Positions 24,755 to 32,964 of a stretch of 34,303 bases of DNA are shown piece after piece; position 1 is the first letter of the stretch; each line of letters begins with the position of its first letter. The notes beneath the pieces were generated by a model. It had not been told where the DNA came from and ran no database searches. It was given only the letters and a program-made list of their open reading frames with translations. Made by a program: the position numbers and the translations under genes. Origin of the DNA: Chloroflexota bacterium. GTDB lineage: Bacteria > Chloroflexota > Dehalococcoidia > Dehalococcoidales > JAFGLR01. The stretch is taken from positions 1 to 34,303 of the forward strand of contig JACQTX010000092.1 of the NCBI GenBank assembly GCA_016210585.1. Direction: 5' to 3'.

Positions 24755-25312
24755 ATGCAACTCGGATTCTATTTTGACCAATCACGCTGCATTGGCTGTT
24801 ACACCTGCGTTGCGGCCTGCCGTAGCTGGAACCGGCTGACTCCGGAAATGCCTGACCTCATCCAGATTATCTCTCAGGAGCACGGAGAGTTCCCCAATGT
24901 CTCCCTGTCCCACCTCTTTTTCACCTGTTTCCAATGTGCCAAGCCGACCTGTGTGGATGCCTGTCCTGACGGCCTCCTGGTCAAGCGGGCCGATGATGGC
25001 CTGGTCATCATGACCAACGAGGAGCAATGCACTGGCTGCCAGCTCTGTGTGGAGGCCTGTCCTTATAATGCCCCGCAAATAGTGACAAACGGCCACAAGA
25101 CGACTTTCATGAAATGTAACCTCTGTGCTGACCGGCGTGCTGAAGGCAGACCGGCTGCCTGCGTGGCCGCCTGCCCCACCTATGCCCTCGATATTGGCCC
25201 GATGGATGAGCTGATCCGCAAGTACGGCGAGGTCAGAGAGCTACCCAACTTCGCCGACTATCGAAAGACCTTCCCCGCAGTTATCTTCCGTTCTCTGAAC
25301 GTGCCCCGGTAG
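24755..25312 (+). CDS. DmsB-type ferredoxin subunit (four 4Fe-4S clusters)
   Basis: A 185-residue electron-transfer subunit with four cysteine groups: CIGCYTCVAAC near residue 12, CFQCAKPTCVDAC near 58, CTGCQLCVEAC near 92, and CNLCADRRAEGRPAACVAAC near 120. This is the arrangement of DmsB/PhsB/NrfC-like subunits. It carries electrons to or from the molybdopterin subunit upstream. The ATG follows GGAGG by 7 bases. No membrane anchor gene (DmsC/NrfD) follows, so the complex is probably soluble or uses a partner encoded elsewhere. A 240-bp gap then leads to tRNA-Pro. Confidence 0.93.
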   Translation: MQLGFYFDQSRCIGCYTCVAACRSWNRLTPEMPDLIQIISQEHGEFPNVSLSHLFFTCFQCAKPTCVDACPDGLLVKRADDGLVIMTNEEQCTGCQLCVEACPYNAPQIVTNGHKTTFMKCNLCADRRAEGRPAACVAACPTYALDIGPMDELIRKYGEVRELPNFADYRKTFPAVIFRSLNVPR

Positions 25313-25516
25313 CCGCGGCGCCTGCGGGCCGTGACCAATTTCCCTGGTCCGGGAGTCCAAACCTTTTCTTGCCCCGAAAACACCAATCGAATTGTCATCC
25401 TGAGGAGCACCCTCACCGCTGGTGCTCCTGCCAACGGTGAAGAACGAGGCAATGGTAGTTCCGACGTTCTAACCCGGAAAAGCGCGGACTATGGTTCGTT
25501 TCCCTCCAAGTCAGTC

Positions 25517-25546
25517 TTGTTATTCCCCGCTTTGTCTTGCTATACT
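25517..25546 (+). promoter_or_regulatory. Likely tRNA-Pro promoter
   Basis: TTGTTA (25517-25522) and TATACT (25541-25546), spacer 18 bp. The start near 25553 would be just before the mature tRNA. Confidence 0.4.
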
Positions 25547-25555
25547 TTACTGGAA

Positions 25556-25633
25556 CGGGGTGTGGCGCAGCTGGTTCAGCGCGCATGGTTTGGGACCATG
25601 AGGTCGGCGGTTCAAATCCGCCCACCCCGACCA
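25556..25633 (+). tRNA. tRNA-Pro (anticodon UGG)
   Basis: A full cloverleaf can be folded by eye. The acceptor arm CGGGGTG pairs with CACCCCG, the D stem is GCGC/GCGC, and the anticodon stem CATGG/CCATG closes the loop TTTGGGA, giving anticodon TGG. The T arm GGCGG-TTCAAAT-CCGCC is perfect. The discriminator is A and CCA is encoded. No intron or insert is present. Confidence 0.97.
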
Positions 25634-25770
25634 TGGCCTTCATACTGATGACCTCTCGTTATCCCCTGACAATACCCCTTTAGCAGGAAACCTGCCTGCT
25701 CTGTCGTGAACAACAGTTTGTGTATCTGTGCCATACATCCCTTCTCAGTAGAGAGATGCATTACTCACAG

Positions 25771-25836
25771 TCCACTTTTCAAGCTTAAACGGTTCGCTTT
25801 TCTGCCTTAAACAGTTCACTTTTCAAGTTTAGATAA
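25771..25836. repeat. Three tandem 22-bp direct repeats upstream of the panD-operon promoter
   Basis: Units begin at 25771, 25793 and 25815, a period of exactly 22 bp. Each starts with T(T/C)C(A/G)CTTTTC and has a TTA/TTAG-type block ten bases later. They end 18 bp before the -35 box. Two helical turns per repeat is the spacing expected for regulator sites on one DNA face. Confidence 0.7.
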
Positions 25837-25854
25837 CAAGGCAGCGAGTTCAAT

Positions 25855-25883
25855 TTGACAAAGTTAAGCTGTTCCTCTATAAT
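25855..25883 (+). promoter_or_regulatory. Perfect consensus sigma70 promoter
   Basis: TTGACA (25855-25860) and TATAAT (25878-25883) with a 17-bp spacer. Start near 25890. It should drive the DUF2520-panD genes. Confidence 0.75.
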
Positions 25884-25968
25884 AATGGCCAAATATGGCT
25901 AACGACCCGCCGCAGGCGGGCGGTAAGTCACAGGCTAGTTTGTAGTAGAAACTGTCGCTTGGATCAGA

Positions 25969-26049
25969 CATGACCGAGACGGCGAGAATCTTGAAAAGCA
26001 TCCTGATGCCTTCTCTGGCTATGTCGGAGAAGGCAATTTTTTTGCCCTG
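25969..26049 (+). other. Possible 26-codon leader peptide
   Basis: ATG to TGA encoding MTETARILKSILMPSLAMSE plus six residues. It lies in the leader between the strong promoter and the DUF2520 gene. The ribosome site (GGAT) is poor and nothing proves translation. Confidence 0.2.
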
Positions 26050-26071
26050 AATCGGGTGCGGTAAAAAAGCG

Positions 26072-26956
26072 ATGCTGAAGCTCGGTTTCATCGGTGCAGG
26101 AACGGTAGGCTCGGCCCTGGCCCTCAAGCTTGGTGCCAGAGGTTATCCCATCGTGGCCGTTTCCAGCCGCAGCGGGACTTCGGCGGCCAGGCTGGCCCAA
26201 TCTCTCAAGGGTGCCCGTGCCTTTGACAGTAACCAGGGCGTGGCTGACAATGCCGAGCTTGTCTTTATCACTACTCCAGACGGCGCCATTCCGGTTGTTG
26301 CCGCTGAGGTCAGATGGCACGCCGGGCAGAGCGTTGTCCACTGCAGCGGTGCGGACTCCACGGCTATCCTGGAGCCGGCCCGGAAGCTCGGCTCTTATGT
26401 GGGCGCCTTCCATCCCTTGCAGACCTTTGCCAGCGTCCAGCAGGCCATCGAGAATATCCCCGGCTCCACCTTCGCCGTAGAAGCGACAGAGCCGCTACTG
26501 ACCATACTCAAGGACATGGCCACAGCACTGGAAAGCCACTGGGTAGAGCTGAAAGCCGACGATAAGGTGGCCTACCATGCCGCCGCTGTCATCGCCTGCA
26601 ACTACATGGTGACCCTGGTCAAGCTGGCCACCGACCTCTGGCAGACCTTCAATGTGCCCCGCGAGCAGGCCGTCCAGGCGTTGCTGCCCCTGCTCAAGGG
26701 GACCATTCATAATATTGAGACTGTCGGCATCCCCAACTGCCTTACGGGGCCTATCGCCCGCGGGGATACCGGGACGATCAAGAAGCACCTTGACGCCCTG
26801 CAAAAAGTGGCGCCTGGCCTGCTTGCCACCTACCGGGAGCTCGGGCGGCAGACCATTCCTATTGCACTGGCCAAGGGGAGAATCAATGCCCAGCAAGCCG
26901 AAGCGCTGGCTGCTCTGCTGAATAAGTCCGAAGAGGGGGAAGTCAGATGCGTATAA
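26072..26956 (+). CDS. Rossmann-like/DUF2520 protein, candidate ketopantoate-reductase-like dehydrogenase
   Basis: The 294-residue protein has an NAD(P) fold at its start ([21 protein letters not shown], GxGxxG) followed by [14 protein letters not shown] and a DUF2520 C-terminal helical domain ([55 protein letters not shown]). It resembles the 6-phosphogluconate dehydrogenase/PanE superfamily. Its last 10 bases overlap panD, and family members are often next to panC/panD. A role in pantothenate synthesis, such as ketopantoate reduction, is a reasonable but unproven inference. No good ribosome site precedes ATG 26072. It is the first gene behind a consensus promoter with repeat operators. Confidence 0.85.
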   Translation: MLKLGFIGAGTVGSALALKLGARGYPIVAVSSRSGTSAARLAQSLKGARAFDSNQGVADNAELVFITTPDGAIPVVAAEVRWHAGQSVVHCSGADSTAILEPARKLGSYVGAFHPLQTFASVQQAIENIPGSTFAVEATEPLLTILKDMATALESHWVELKADDKVAYHAAAVIACNYMVTLVKLATDLWQTFNVPREQAVQALLPLLKGTIHNIETVGIPNCLTGPIARGDTGTIKKHLDALQKVAPGLLATYRELGRQTIPIALAKGRINAQQAEALAALLNKSEEGEVRCV

Positions 26957-27342
26957 TGCTCAAGAGCAAGATCCACCGCGCCCGTGTCACCGATGTCTGT
27001 ATTGACTATGAAGGCAGCATTACCATTGATAAGGCGCTTATGACGGCGGCTGATATTCTCCCCTACGAGCAGGTGCACGTGCTGGACGTGAACAACGGTG
27101 CCCGCTTCACCACCTATGCCATAGAAGGGAAAGCCTGCAGTGGCGAAATCTGCGTCAATGGGGCTGCCGCCCGGCTGGTGTCAAAGGGCGATATAGTGAT
27201 TATCCTGACTTACTCAGATGTCACGGAAGAGGCCGCGAGAGACCATACCCCCCGGCTGGTCTATGTGGACGCTCGTAACGCCATCATCGAGTCCCGGCAC
27301 GGTCACCTGGCCTTCAGCCAGCAGGGCATCCCGGTGGACTGA
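26947..27342 (+). CDS. panD: Aspartate 1-decarboxylase proenzyme
   Basis: The 131-residue protein converts L-aspartate to beta-alanine for pantothenate and CoA. It is a pyruvoyl enzyme made as a proenzyme that cleaves itself between Gly23 and Ser24 (YEGSITID). The start ([13 protein letters not shown]), the [13 protein letters not shown] segment with the conserved Thr and Tyr, and [17 protein letters not shown] are all characteristic. Length is normal. GAGGGGGA lies just before ATG 26947, which sits inside the upstream gene's last codons, so translation is coupled. Other pantothenate genes (panB, panC) are not in the window. Confidence 0.95.
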   Translation: MRIMLKSKIHRARVTDVCIDYEGSITIDKALMTAADILPYEQVHVLDVNNGARFTTYAIEGKACSGEICVNGAAARLVSKGDIVIILTYSDVTEEAARDHTPRLVYVDARNAIIESRHGHLAFSQQGIPVD

Positions 27343-27453
27343 TCCTTTGCAGACAGGACGTCTCACATGTAGTCACGCGCGTTCTTCGCCTGTAATTCAG
27401 TGCCTTAATAATGAGAAGTCAGAGAATCATGAAAAACTATGAGTCTCTCTCCC

Positions 27454-27483
27454 TTGCCCCTGCCCTTTGCCCACTGCTATACT
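27454..27483 (+). promoter_or_regulatory. Possible promoter of the DUF1015 gene
   Basis: TTGCCC (27454-27459) and TATACT (27478-27483), spacer 18 bp, about 44 bp before the GTG start. Confidence 0.4.
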
Positions 27484-27526
27484 AGAACGGAGTTGGCTCT
27501 GAGGACAGAAGGCGGGACAGACGAGC

Positions 27527-28840
27527 GTGGCTGAAGTTCGCCCCTTGCGCGGCGTGCGCTATAACCCGGCCATGGTGCCGGATTTGGCCGCCGTTATCTG
27601 TCCTCCTCACGATGTTATCTCTCCCGAAAAGCAGCAGGCGCTATACCACCGCAGCGAGTTCAACTTCGTCCGCATCGAGTATGGCTGGAAGCTGCCCCAG
27701 GATACGCCGCAGAGCAACCGTTATACCCGGGCGGCGGCTACCCTTGACCAGTGGCTCAAGCAGGGCGTTCTCCGGATTGAGGACACGCCCGCCGTCTATC
27801 TGCACGACCATTTTTTCATCTATCAGGGGAAGGACTTCAAACGGCGGGGCATCACCGTGCGCGTCCGCTTGGAGGAGTGGGACCGGCGTATTATCCTCCC
27901 CCACGAGGGCACCCTGAGCGAGTCCCGGGGCGACCGCTTGAGCCTTTTGTGGGCCTGCCGGGCCAACACCAGTCCCATTTTCGCTCTCTACCAGGATGAA
28001 AAGCGGGGTGTCAAGTCCCTGCTCAACCAGGCGGAGCAGGATAAGCCTATCATTGATGTTAGTGGCGCGGATAGCGAGCGGCACCGCGTCTGGGCCATCA
28101 CCGCGCCGGAGTTGGTCGGACGGATATGCGGTAGCTTCTCGTCCCAGCGGCTCTATATTGCTGATGGGCACCACCGCTATGAGAGCGCCCTGGCCTACCG
28201 GAGGGAGAGACTTGCCGGCCTGTCCACCGTAACGGGAGATGAGGGGTCCAACTTTGTCATGATGACCCTGGTGGACTTTGCTGACCCAGGCCTCCTGATT
28301 CTACCGCCGCATCGCCTAGTGCGCGGTCTTTCGGCGTCCAGCCTGAGCGAGCTATCCGCCCGGCTGACCTCCTTCTTTGACATCACGGAGCTGCCACTGC
28401 GGGCGGCCGATGTCTGGCAGCAGGTTGACAGGCTTCTCGCTGGTGACGCGGATACTATGCGGCTGGTCCTTTTTGGCCTGAAACCGGGCTACCTGCAGGT
28501 GCTCACGCTGCGTGATTTTGCCACAGCCAGCCAGCTTATGCCCTACTTCCACACCGAGGTATACAAGCGGCTGGACGTCAGCGTTATTGACCACATCATA
28601 CTGGAGAAGCTGCTCGGGCTGAGCGGGCGACAGGAAGAGTCGGTGCTGGCCTACAGCTATGATCGGGAAGACGCCTTGCACCGTGTCCTGGACCAGGAAT
28701 ACCAGCTTGCCTTCATTCTCAAGCCCATCAAGGCCGAGACCATCAAGGCGATTGCTGATGCCGGCGACCGCATGCCGCGCAAGTCAACCTACTTCTACCC
28801 CAAGCTACCCGCCGGCCTGGTCTTCAACCTGCTGACATAA
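27527..28840 (+). CDS. DUF1015-family protein
   Basis: The 437-residue protein is a full-length member of a conserved bacterial and archaeal family of unknown function. Diagnostic segments are the start VRPLRGVRYNP, VICPPHDVISPEKQ, NFVRIEYG, ITVRVRLEEW, ILPHEGTLSESRGDRLSLLWACRANTSPIFALY, and LYIADGHHRYESALAYRRER, whose ADGHHR is the most conserved motif and a likely active site. It ends MPRKSTYFYPKLPAGLVFN. GTG 27527 is the start; the ribosome site is weak. It lies 184 bp downstream of panD with its own candidate promoter. No function is claimed. Confidence 0.9.
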   Translation: MAEVRPLRGVRYNPAMVPDLAAVICPPHDVISPEKQQALYHRSEFNFVRIEYGWKLPQDTPQSNRYTRAAATLDQWLKQGVLRIEDTPAVYLHDHFFIYQGKDFKRRGITVRVRLEEWDRRIILPHEGTLSESRGDRLSLLWACRANTSPIFALYQDEKRGVKSLLNQAEQDKPIIDVSGADSERHRVWAITAPELVGRICGSFSSQRLYIADGHHRYESALAYRRERLAGLSTVTGDEGSNFVMMTLVDFADPGLLILPPHRLVRGLSASSLSELSARLTSFFDITELPLRAADVWQQVDRLLAGDADTMRLVLFGLKPGYLQVLTLRDFATASQLMPYFHTEVYKRLDVSVIDHIILEKLLGLSGRQEESVLAYSYDREDALHRVLDQEYQLAFILKPIKAETIKAIADAGDRMPRKSTYFYPKLPAGLVFNLLT

Positions 28841-28887
28841 AGGACCCTGGCGCCCGTCTGCATCAAGGCAGTATCTTCCCTCAAAAT

Positions 28888-28934
28888 GTCATTGCGAGAC
28901 CATTCCGCCGAAGGGCCGATGCGCTCGCAAATAT
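28888..28934. repeat. Degenerate copy of the GTCATTGCGAG repeat
   Basis: GTCATTGCGAGACC at the left and GCGCTCGCAA (28919-28928) on the right resemble the ends of the 14612-14720 element with a shortened interior. Confidence 0.5.
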
Positions 28935-29353
28935 ACTCTTGAGGATTTCCCAGGAATCAGCCATGCCTATTTACATGGGCACCACGAAGGACGAAAATGG
29001 GGCTGTCATTCTTGAGCCCTTCATGTTATTCAGGATAAACTCCGCGAAGAATCTGGGGTGGGGAGGATTGAAGATTGCCTCCCTCCCCCGCCGGATTCTT
29101 CGTCGTCCTTCTGCGAAGGACTCCTCCAGAATCTCCATGCTGGACAACCAGCACCACGAAGGATGAAAATAGTTCCCCCTTTGTCATTCTGTCGAAGCCT
29201 GTCCTGGCGACAGGCCAGGAGCCAGAATCCAGAAGACAACGGTGAGATTCATAGCCTGGATTCCAGCCTATGCTGGAATGACGGATTGTGTCCTATTTTC
29301 GTGAGAATGACACCTATTTTCGGAATCCACGGATCACGAAGCTCGCTTTTGCG

Positions 29354-29382
29354 TTGACAGGCGTCTTTGAAGAAGCTATATT
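29354..29382 (+). promoter_or_regulatory. Sigma70 promoter of the reductase-ligase operon
   Basis: TTGACA (29354-29359) and TATATT (29377-29382), spacer 17 bp. Start near 29389, with a short leader to ATG 29417. Confidence 0.7.
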
Positions 29383-29416
29383 AGAAACGAAATCGGCATG
29401 GAGGTCATGAGGTTAG

Positions 29417-31348
29417 ATGGCAGGTGACGTGGGGTTTAGAAAGCTGTTAGAGCCGGGGCAGATTGGCGGGCTGCGGACGAAAAACCGCATCAGGGTGGCC
29501 CCCACCACTACCCACTACGCCAATGATGACGGCACGGCGAGCGAGCGTGAGCTGGCGTGGCTGGAGGCGAGGGCGGCGGGTGGTGCTGCCATTGTGACAA
29601 CAGCTATCGCCTGTGTCCTGCCCAGCGGAACGATACCGCTGGAGAACCATCTCTATGACGACAGCCATATCCCGGAGATGAAAAAATATGCCGATGTTAT
29701 CCACAAACACGGTGCCTTGGCCTTCTGCCAGGTGGGGCATTTTGGCCGCCATGCTGACCCCAAGCTCGGCACGCCCATGGGGCCATCGGTGTTTGCGTCC
29801 CCCGTAAAGCGCTTCGGTACTTGTCGCGAGATGACCATCGAGGAAGTCGAGCAAGTGCGGGATGCCCACATTGAGGCTATGTGCCGGGCCAAGAAAGCCG
29901 GCTTTGACGGCGGCGATGTTCACGGCGGTGCTGGGTATATGATTTCCAGCTTCTTTTCGCCAGCAACGAACAAGCGCACCGATAAATACGGCGGCAGCCT
30001 GGAAAACCGTGCCCGGCTGGCTGTGGAAATACTGGACGGCATCAAGCGCCGGCTGAGTAAGGACTTCCCTGTCATCTACCGGGTCTGCGCCGATGAGTTC
30101 ATGCCGGGCGGCAATAGCCAGGAAGACCTGCGCCGGATGGCGCGCATCCTGGAAGAGGCCGGTGTGGACGCACTCGGTTTCCTTATGGGCTGGCATGACG
30201 CGCCGGTCTCCTCTCTTGGCATGGAGATACCGCAGGGCCATTTCCTCTACCTCGCCGAGGCCATGCGCAAGGTGGTCAAGGTGCCGCTGCTGATGTCTTT
30301 CCGCATCAATAGCCCCTACGTTGCTGAAAAGGCCCTTGAGGACGGCAAAATAGACTTCTGGGAGCCCTGCCGGCAGTTCATCGCTGACCCGGAGATTCCG
30401 AAGAAGCTCATGGAAGGCCGTCCCGAGGATATTATCCCCTGTATCTCCTGCAACCAGGGCTGCTTCTCCCGCGTCTTCTTCTACCAGCCTATCTGGTGCC
30501 TGGGCAATCCCCGTACTGGGCGGGAGTATGACCCAAGCTACGAGATAAAGCCGGCACAGGTCAAGAAGAAGGTGGTTGTCATCGGTGGTGGGCCTGGCGG
30601 CATGGAAGCCGCCAAGATTGCCGCCACCAGGTGCCATGACGTGACGCTCTATGAAAAAGAACCCAGCCTCGGCGGGCAGATGCGGCTATCTTCCAAGACG
30701 CCCTTTCGTGGGGAGATAGGTAACCTGCGTCAGCATTTCGTTACTCAGATGGACAAGCTGGGCGTCAAGGTAAAGTTGGGCACCATGGTCACGCCGGAGA
30801 TGGCCCGGCAGTTGGGCGCGGACGTCTTGATTATTGCCACCGGGTCACACTCGGCCATGCCGGAGGTCACCGGTATCCGCCAGGCTAACGTGGTGCCGGT
30901 TGATGATGTGCTGGATGAGAAAGTGAGCGTGGGACAGAACGTGGTCATCTGGGGCGGCAAGCTAATTGGCGTCCAGGCCGCCGAGTTCTTGCAGGAAAAG
31001 GGCAAGACGGTTACTATTGTGGAAGAGTTCCGCCGCGTGGGCAAGGACATTGTCACCACGGAGCTGATGGGCTTTCGCCGTCGTCTGAAAGAGCACAATA
31101 TCAATACCCTGACCAATGCCAGGATAACGCGCATTGAGCCAAAGAGCGTTGTTGTCAGTGCTGAGGGCAAAGAGCAGATAGTCGCGGCAGATACGGTGGT
31201 CATTGCCCTGGAGCGGGAGCCAAACAGCGAGCTGGTGACGGCTCTGCAGGGTGCCGCTAAAGAGGTCTATGCCGTTGGTGACTGCGTGGTGCCCCGCAAG
31301 ATGCGCGGCGCCATCCAGGAGGGGTTCAAGGTTGCCAATCAGATTTAG
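29417..31348 (+). CDS. FadH-like 2,4-dienoyl-CoA reductase/old yellow enzyme family flavoprotein
   Basis: This 643-residue protein has an N-terminal old-yellow-enzyme TIM barrel that binds FMN (KLLEPGQIGGLRTKNRI; HGALAFCQVGHFGRHA; GGDVHGGAGYMISSFFSPATNKRTDKYGGS). A 4Fe-4S site follows with C342, C345, C349 and C361, the CX2CX3CX11C spacing of FadH. The FAD/NAD(P) domain shows VVVIGGGPGGMEAAK and NVVIWGGKLIGVQAAEFL. Relatives reduce enoyl or dienoyl-CoAs, or are trimethylamine dehydrogenase-like; the cysteine spacing favours the first. GGAGG and GAGG lie upstream of ATG 29417. The PaaK-like ligase starts 36 bp later, consistent with reduction of a CoA thioester of an unsaturated or aromatic acid. 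Confidence 0.92.
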   Translation: MAGDVGFRKLLEPGQIGGLRTKNRIRVAPTTTHYANDDGTASERELAWLEARAAGGAAIVTTAIACVLPSGTIPLENHLYDDSHIPEMKKYADVIHKHGALAFCQVGHFGRHADPKLGTPMGPSVFASPVKRFGTCREMTIEEVEQVRDAHIEAMCRAKKAGFDGGDVHGGAGYMISSFFSPATNKRTDKYGGSLENRARLAVEILDGIKRRLSKDFPVIYRVCADEFMPGGNSQEDLRRMARILEEAGVDALGFLMGWHDAPVSSLGMEIPQGHFLYLAEAMRKVVKVPLLMSFRINSPYVAEKALEDGKIDFWEPCRQFIADPEIPKKLMEGRPEDIIPCISCNQGCFSRVFFYQPIWCLGNPRTGREYDPSYEIKPAQVKKKVVVIGGGPGGMEAAKIAATRCHDVTLYEKEPSLGGQMRLSSKTPFRGEIGNLRQHFVTQMDKLGVKVKLGTMVTPEMARQLGADVLIIATGSHSAMPEVTGIRQANVVPVDDVLDEKVSVGQNVVIWGGKLIGVQAAEFLQEKGKTVTIVEEFRRVGKDIVTTELMGFRRRLKEHNINTLTNARITRIEPKSVVVSAEGKEQIVAADTVVIALEREPNSELVTALQGAAKEVYAVGDCVVPRKMRGAIQEGFKVANQI

Positions 31349-31384
31349 TTGTCAGCAAATTAATTCTGAAAGGAGAGATAGCCC

Positions 31385-32737
31385 ATGGAAAAGCGCTACT
31401 ACACCAAGTATGAGAGCATGTCCCGGGAGGACTTCAAGCGGTGGCAGTGGAAGACACTGAAGGAGCAGATTGATTACTCCTACGCCCACAGCGGCCTGTG
31501 CCAGCGGCAGTTCAAACAGGCCAGAATAACCCCTGACGATATTAAGACGCCAGAGGACTTTGCCAACAAGGTGCCCTTTACCACCAAGCAGGACCTGCTC
31601 GCCGACCAGAAGGAAAGACCGCCCTTCGGCACCCGGCTCAGCGTTCCCGAAAAAGAGGTCATCCAGACCTTTTTGACCAGCGGGACCTCCGGGAAAGGCC
31701 AGGAGGTGCACACCTTCACCAGGGCGGACTGGGAGGCGTTCTACGATATCGTCTCCATGATATACTACCTGTCCGGCTGGGTACCGGGGGACAGGACAAT
31801 GAACCCGCTGCCTCTCGGGACAACCATAGCAGCGCCCACGCACTACCTCGGGCCGCTGAAGCTCGGCTGCGAGGTTTTCAACCTGGGCACCTATGACACC
31901 AAGACCAAGCTGGACTACATGCAGCGCTTCAATTTGACCTGTATCTTCGCCACGCCGGCCTACCTGGAGACCCTCACGGCAGAGGCGGAGAACATGGGCA
32001 TTAGTCCGGCCAAGGACCTGAAGGTGCGGAAAATCCTGACAGCTATCCAGGCTTATCCCGTCTCCTTTATTCACAAGATTGAAGACAAATGGAACGCCAA
32101 GGTCTATGACTACTACGGGTCAACCCAGTATGCCGAGGGAAGCACCTGCGAAAAGGGCGCTGTCCAGGGTGAGCAGCGCGGCTTCTATCACCTCTACGAG
32201 CATGTTTCCTACCTGGAAATACTGAACCCTGAAACAGGTAAGCCGGCCGAGCCGGGGGAGTTCGGCGAGGTGGTCACCACACCATTGAACCGCAAGGCGT
32301 CACCCTACCTGCGTTTCAAGCTGCTGGACAGGGCGAGGTACTTCCCGCACAATGCCTGCGATTGTGGCCGGCCTTTTTCTCTCGCGGAGGCCGGGACAGT
32401 TTCTCGCTATGATGACATGATGAAAATCAAGGGCGTCAATATCTGGCCGGAAACCATAGACGAGCTTGTCTTTACCAAGGATGAGACCTACGAGTATCAG
32501 GGACGTGTCTTCATCTCCGATGACCGCAAGGAGAAGGCTGAGATAGTTGTCGAGTTCAAACCGGGCATTGCGGCGGAGGTGAGGCCGAAGGTGCTGGCGA
32601 AAATCGCCGATGATATTCGAGACCGCACCGGCATCGGCTTTGACGTCAAGGAAGCCAAGCAGCCCTTGCCGCACGCCGTCTTCAAGGTGAGACGCTGGAC
32701 CGATGAGCGTGCCAAAGGGCTGGAAAAGAAGGCTTGA
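31385..32737 (+). CDS. Phenylacetate-CoA ligase-like (PaaK family) AMP-forming ligase
   Basis: The 450-residue protein resembles the PaaK branch of adenylate-forming ligases. The phosphate-binding motif is T98-SGTSGK-104, then YDYYGSTQYAEG (A5-like), GEFGEVVTTPLNRKASPYLRFKLLDRARY, and the C-terminal AMP-binding lid with KIKGVNIWPETIDELVF. There is a CDCGRP segment near residue 323, common in this family. It activates a carboxylic acid to its acyl-CoA with ATP; the acid is unknown. A good AAAGGAGAG site precedes ATG 31385. It is cotranscribed with the dienoyl-CoA reductase-like gene upstream. Confidence 0.9.
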   Translation: MEKRYYTKYESMSREDFKRWQWKTLKEQIDYSYAHSGLCQRQFKQARITPDDIKTPEDFANKVPFTTKQDLLADQKERPPFGTRLSVPEKEVIQTFLTSGTSGKGQEVHTFTRADWEAFYDIVSMIYYLSGWVPGDRTMNPLPLGTTIAAPTHYLGPLKLGCEVFNLGTYDTKTKLDYMQRFNLTCIFATPAYLETLTAEAENMGISPAKDLKVRKILTAIQAYPVSFIHKIEDKWNAKVYDYYGSTQYAEGSTCEKGAVQGEQRGFYHLYEHVSYLEILNPETGKPAEPGEFGEVVTTPLNRKASPYLRFKLLDRARYFPHNACDCGRPFSLAEAGTVSRYDDMMKIKGVNIWPETIDELVFTKDETYEYQGRVFISDDRKEKAEIVVEFKPGIAAEVRPKVLAKIADDIRDRTGIGFDVKEAKQPLPHAVFKVRRWTDERAKGLEKKA

Positions 32738-32773
32738 CGCCAATACAAGCGCATTAACTAACGCTGTATGGCT

Positions 32774-32913
32774 GTCATTGCGAGCGCATTCCCCGAAGGG
32801 GGAAGCCGAAGCAATCTCATAACTCGTCGCACGCCTCAGGCGGATGCCATTTTCCGTCAATACGTGCGAGATTGCTTCGCCGTCCGCCACAGGCGGACTG
32901 GTCTCGCAACGAC
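32774..32913. mobile_element. 140-bp MITE-like repeat, second copy
   Basis: GTCATTGCGAGCG at 32774-32786 and CTCGCAACGAC at 32903-32913 form imperfect terminal inverted repeats. The interior word GAAGCAATCTC is shared with the copy at 14612-14720, but the copy differs in length and middle. Confidence 0.65.
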
Positions 32914-32964
32914 ACTTCATTCGTCACTATTTAGTGCGTTAGTATTAGAACCTGAAGAGGCTAA

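Larger units (their letters stand above)
25634..26071. other. Control region and leader between tRNA-Pro and the DUF2520 gene
   Basis: The 438 bp contain a small GCAGG/CCTGC hairpin near 25683, three tandem 22-bp repeats and a perfect sigma70 promoter (listed separately). A leader of about 180 bases follows, with a CCCGCC/GGCGGG hairpin at about 25905 and a 26-codon open frame (25969-26049). No larger gene is seen. Confidence 0.6.
28841..29416. other. Repeat-rich intergenic region
   Basis: The 576 bp contain no credible gene. A GTCATTGCGAGACC repeat end lies at 28888. From about 28990 to 29290 are degenerate inverted words of the kinds GGATTCTTCGTCGTCCTTC and CTGGATTCCAGCC…GCTGGAATGACGG. The right end has the promoter of the next gene. 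Confidence 0.6.

Noticed and set aside
25413-25643. Minus-strand open frame containing VGGFEPPTSWSQTMRAEP
   Set aside because: It is the antisense of tRNA-Pro; this peptide string is a familiar false gene product of tRNA complements.
29447-30637. 396-codon minus-strand frame opposite the FadH-like gene
   Set aside because: Antisense shadow of a clear flavoenzyme gene.
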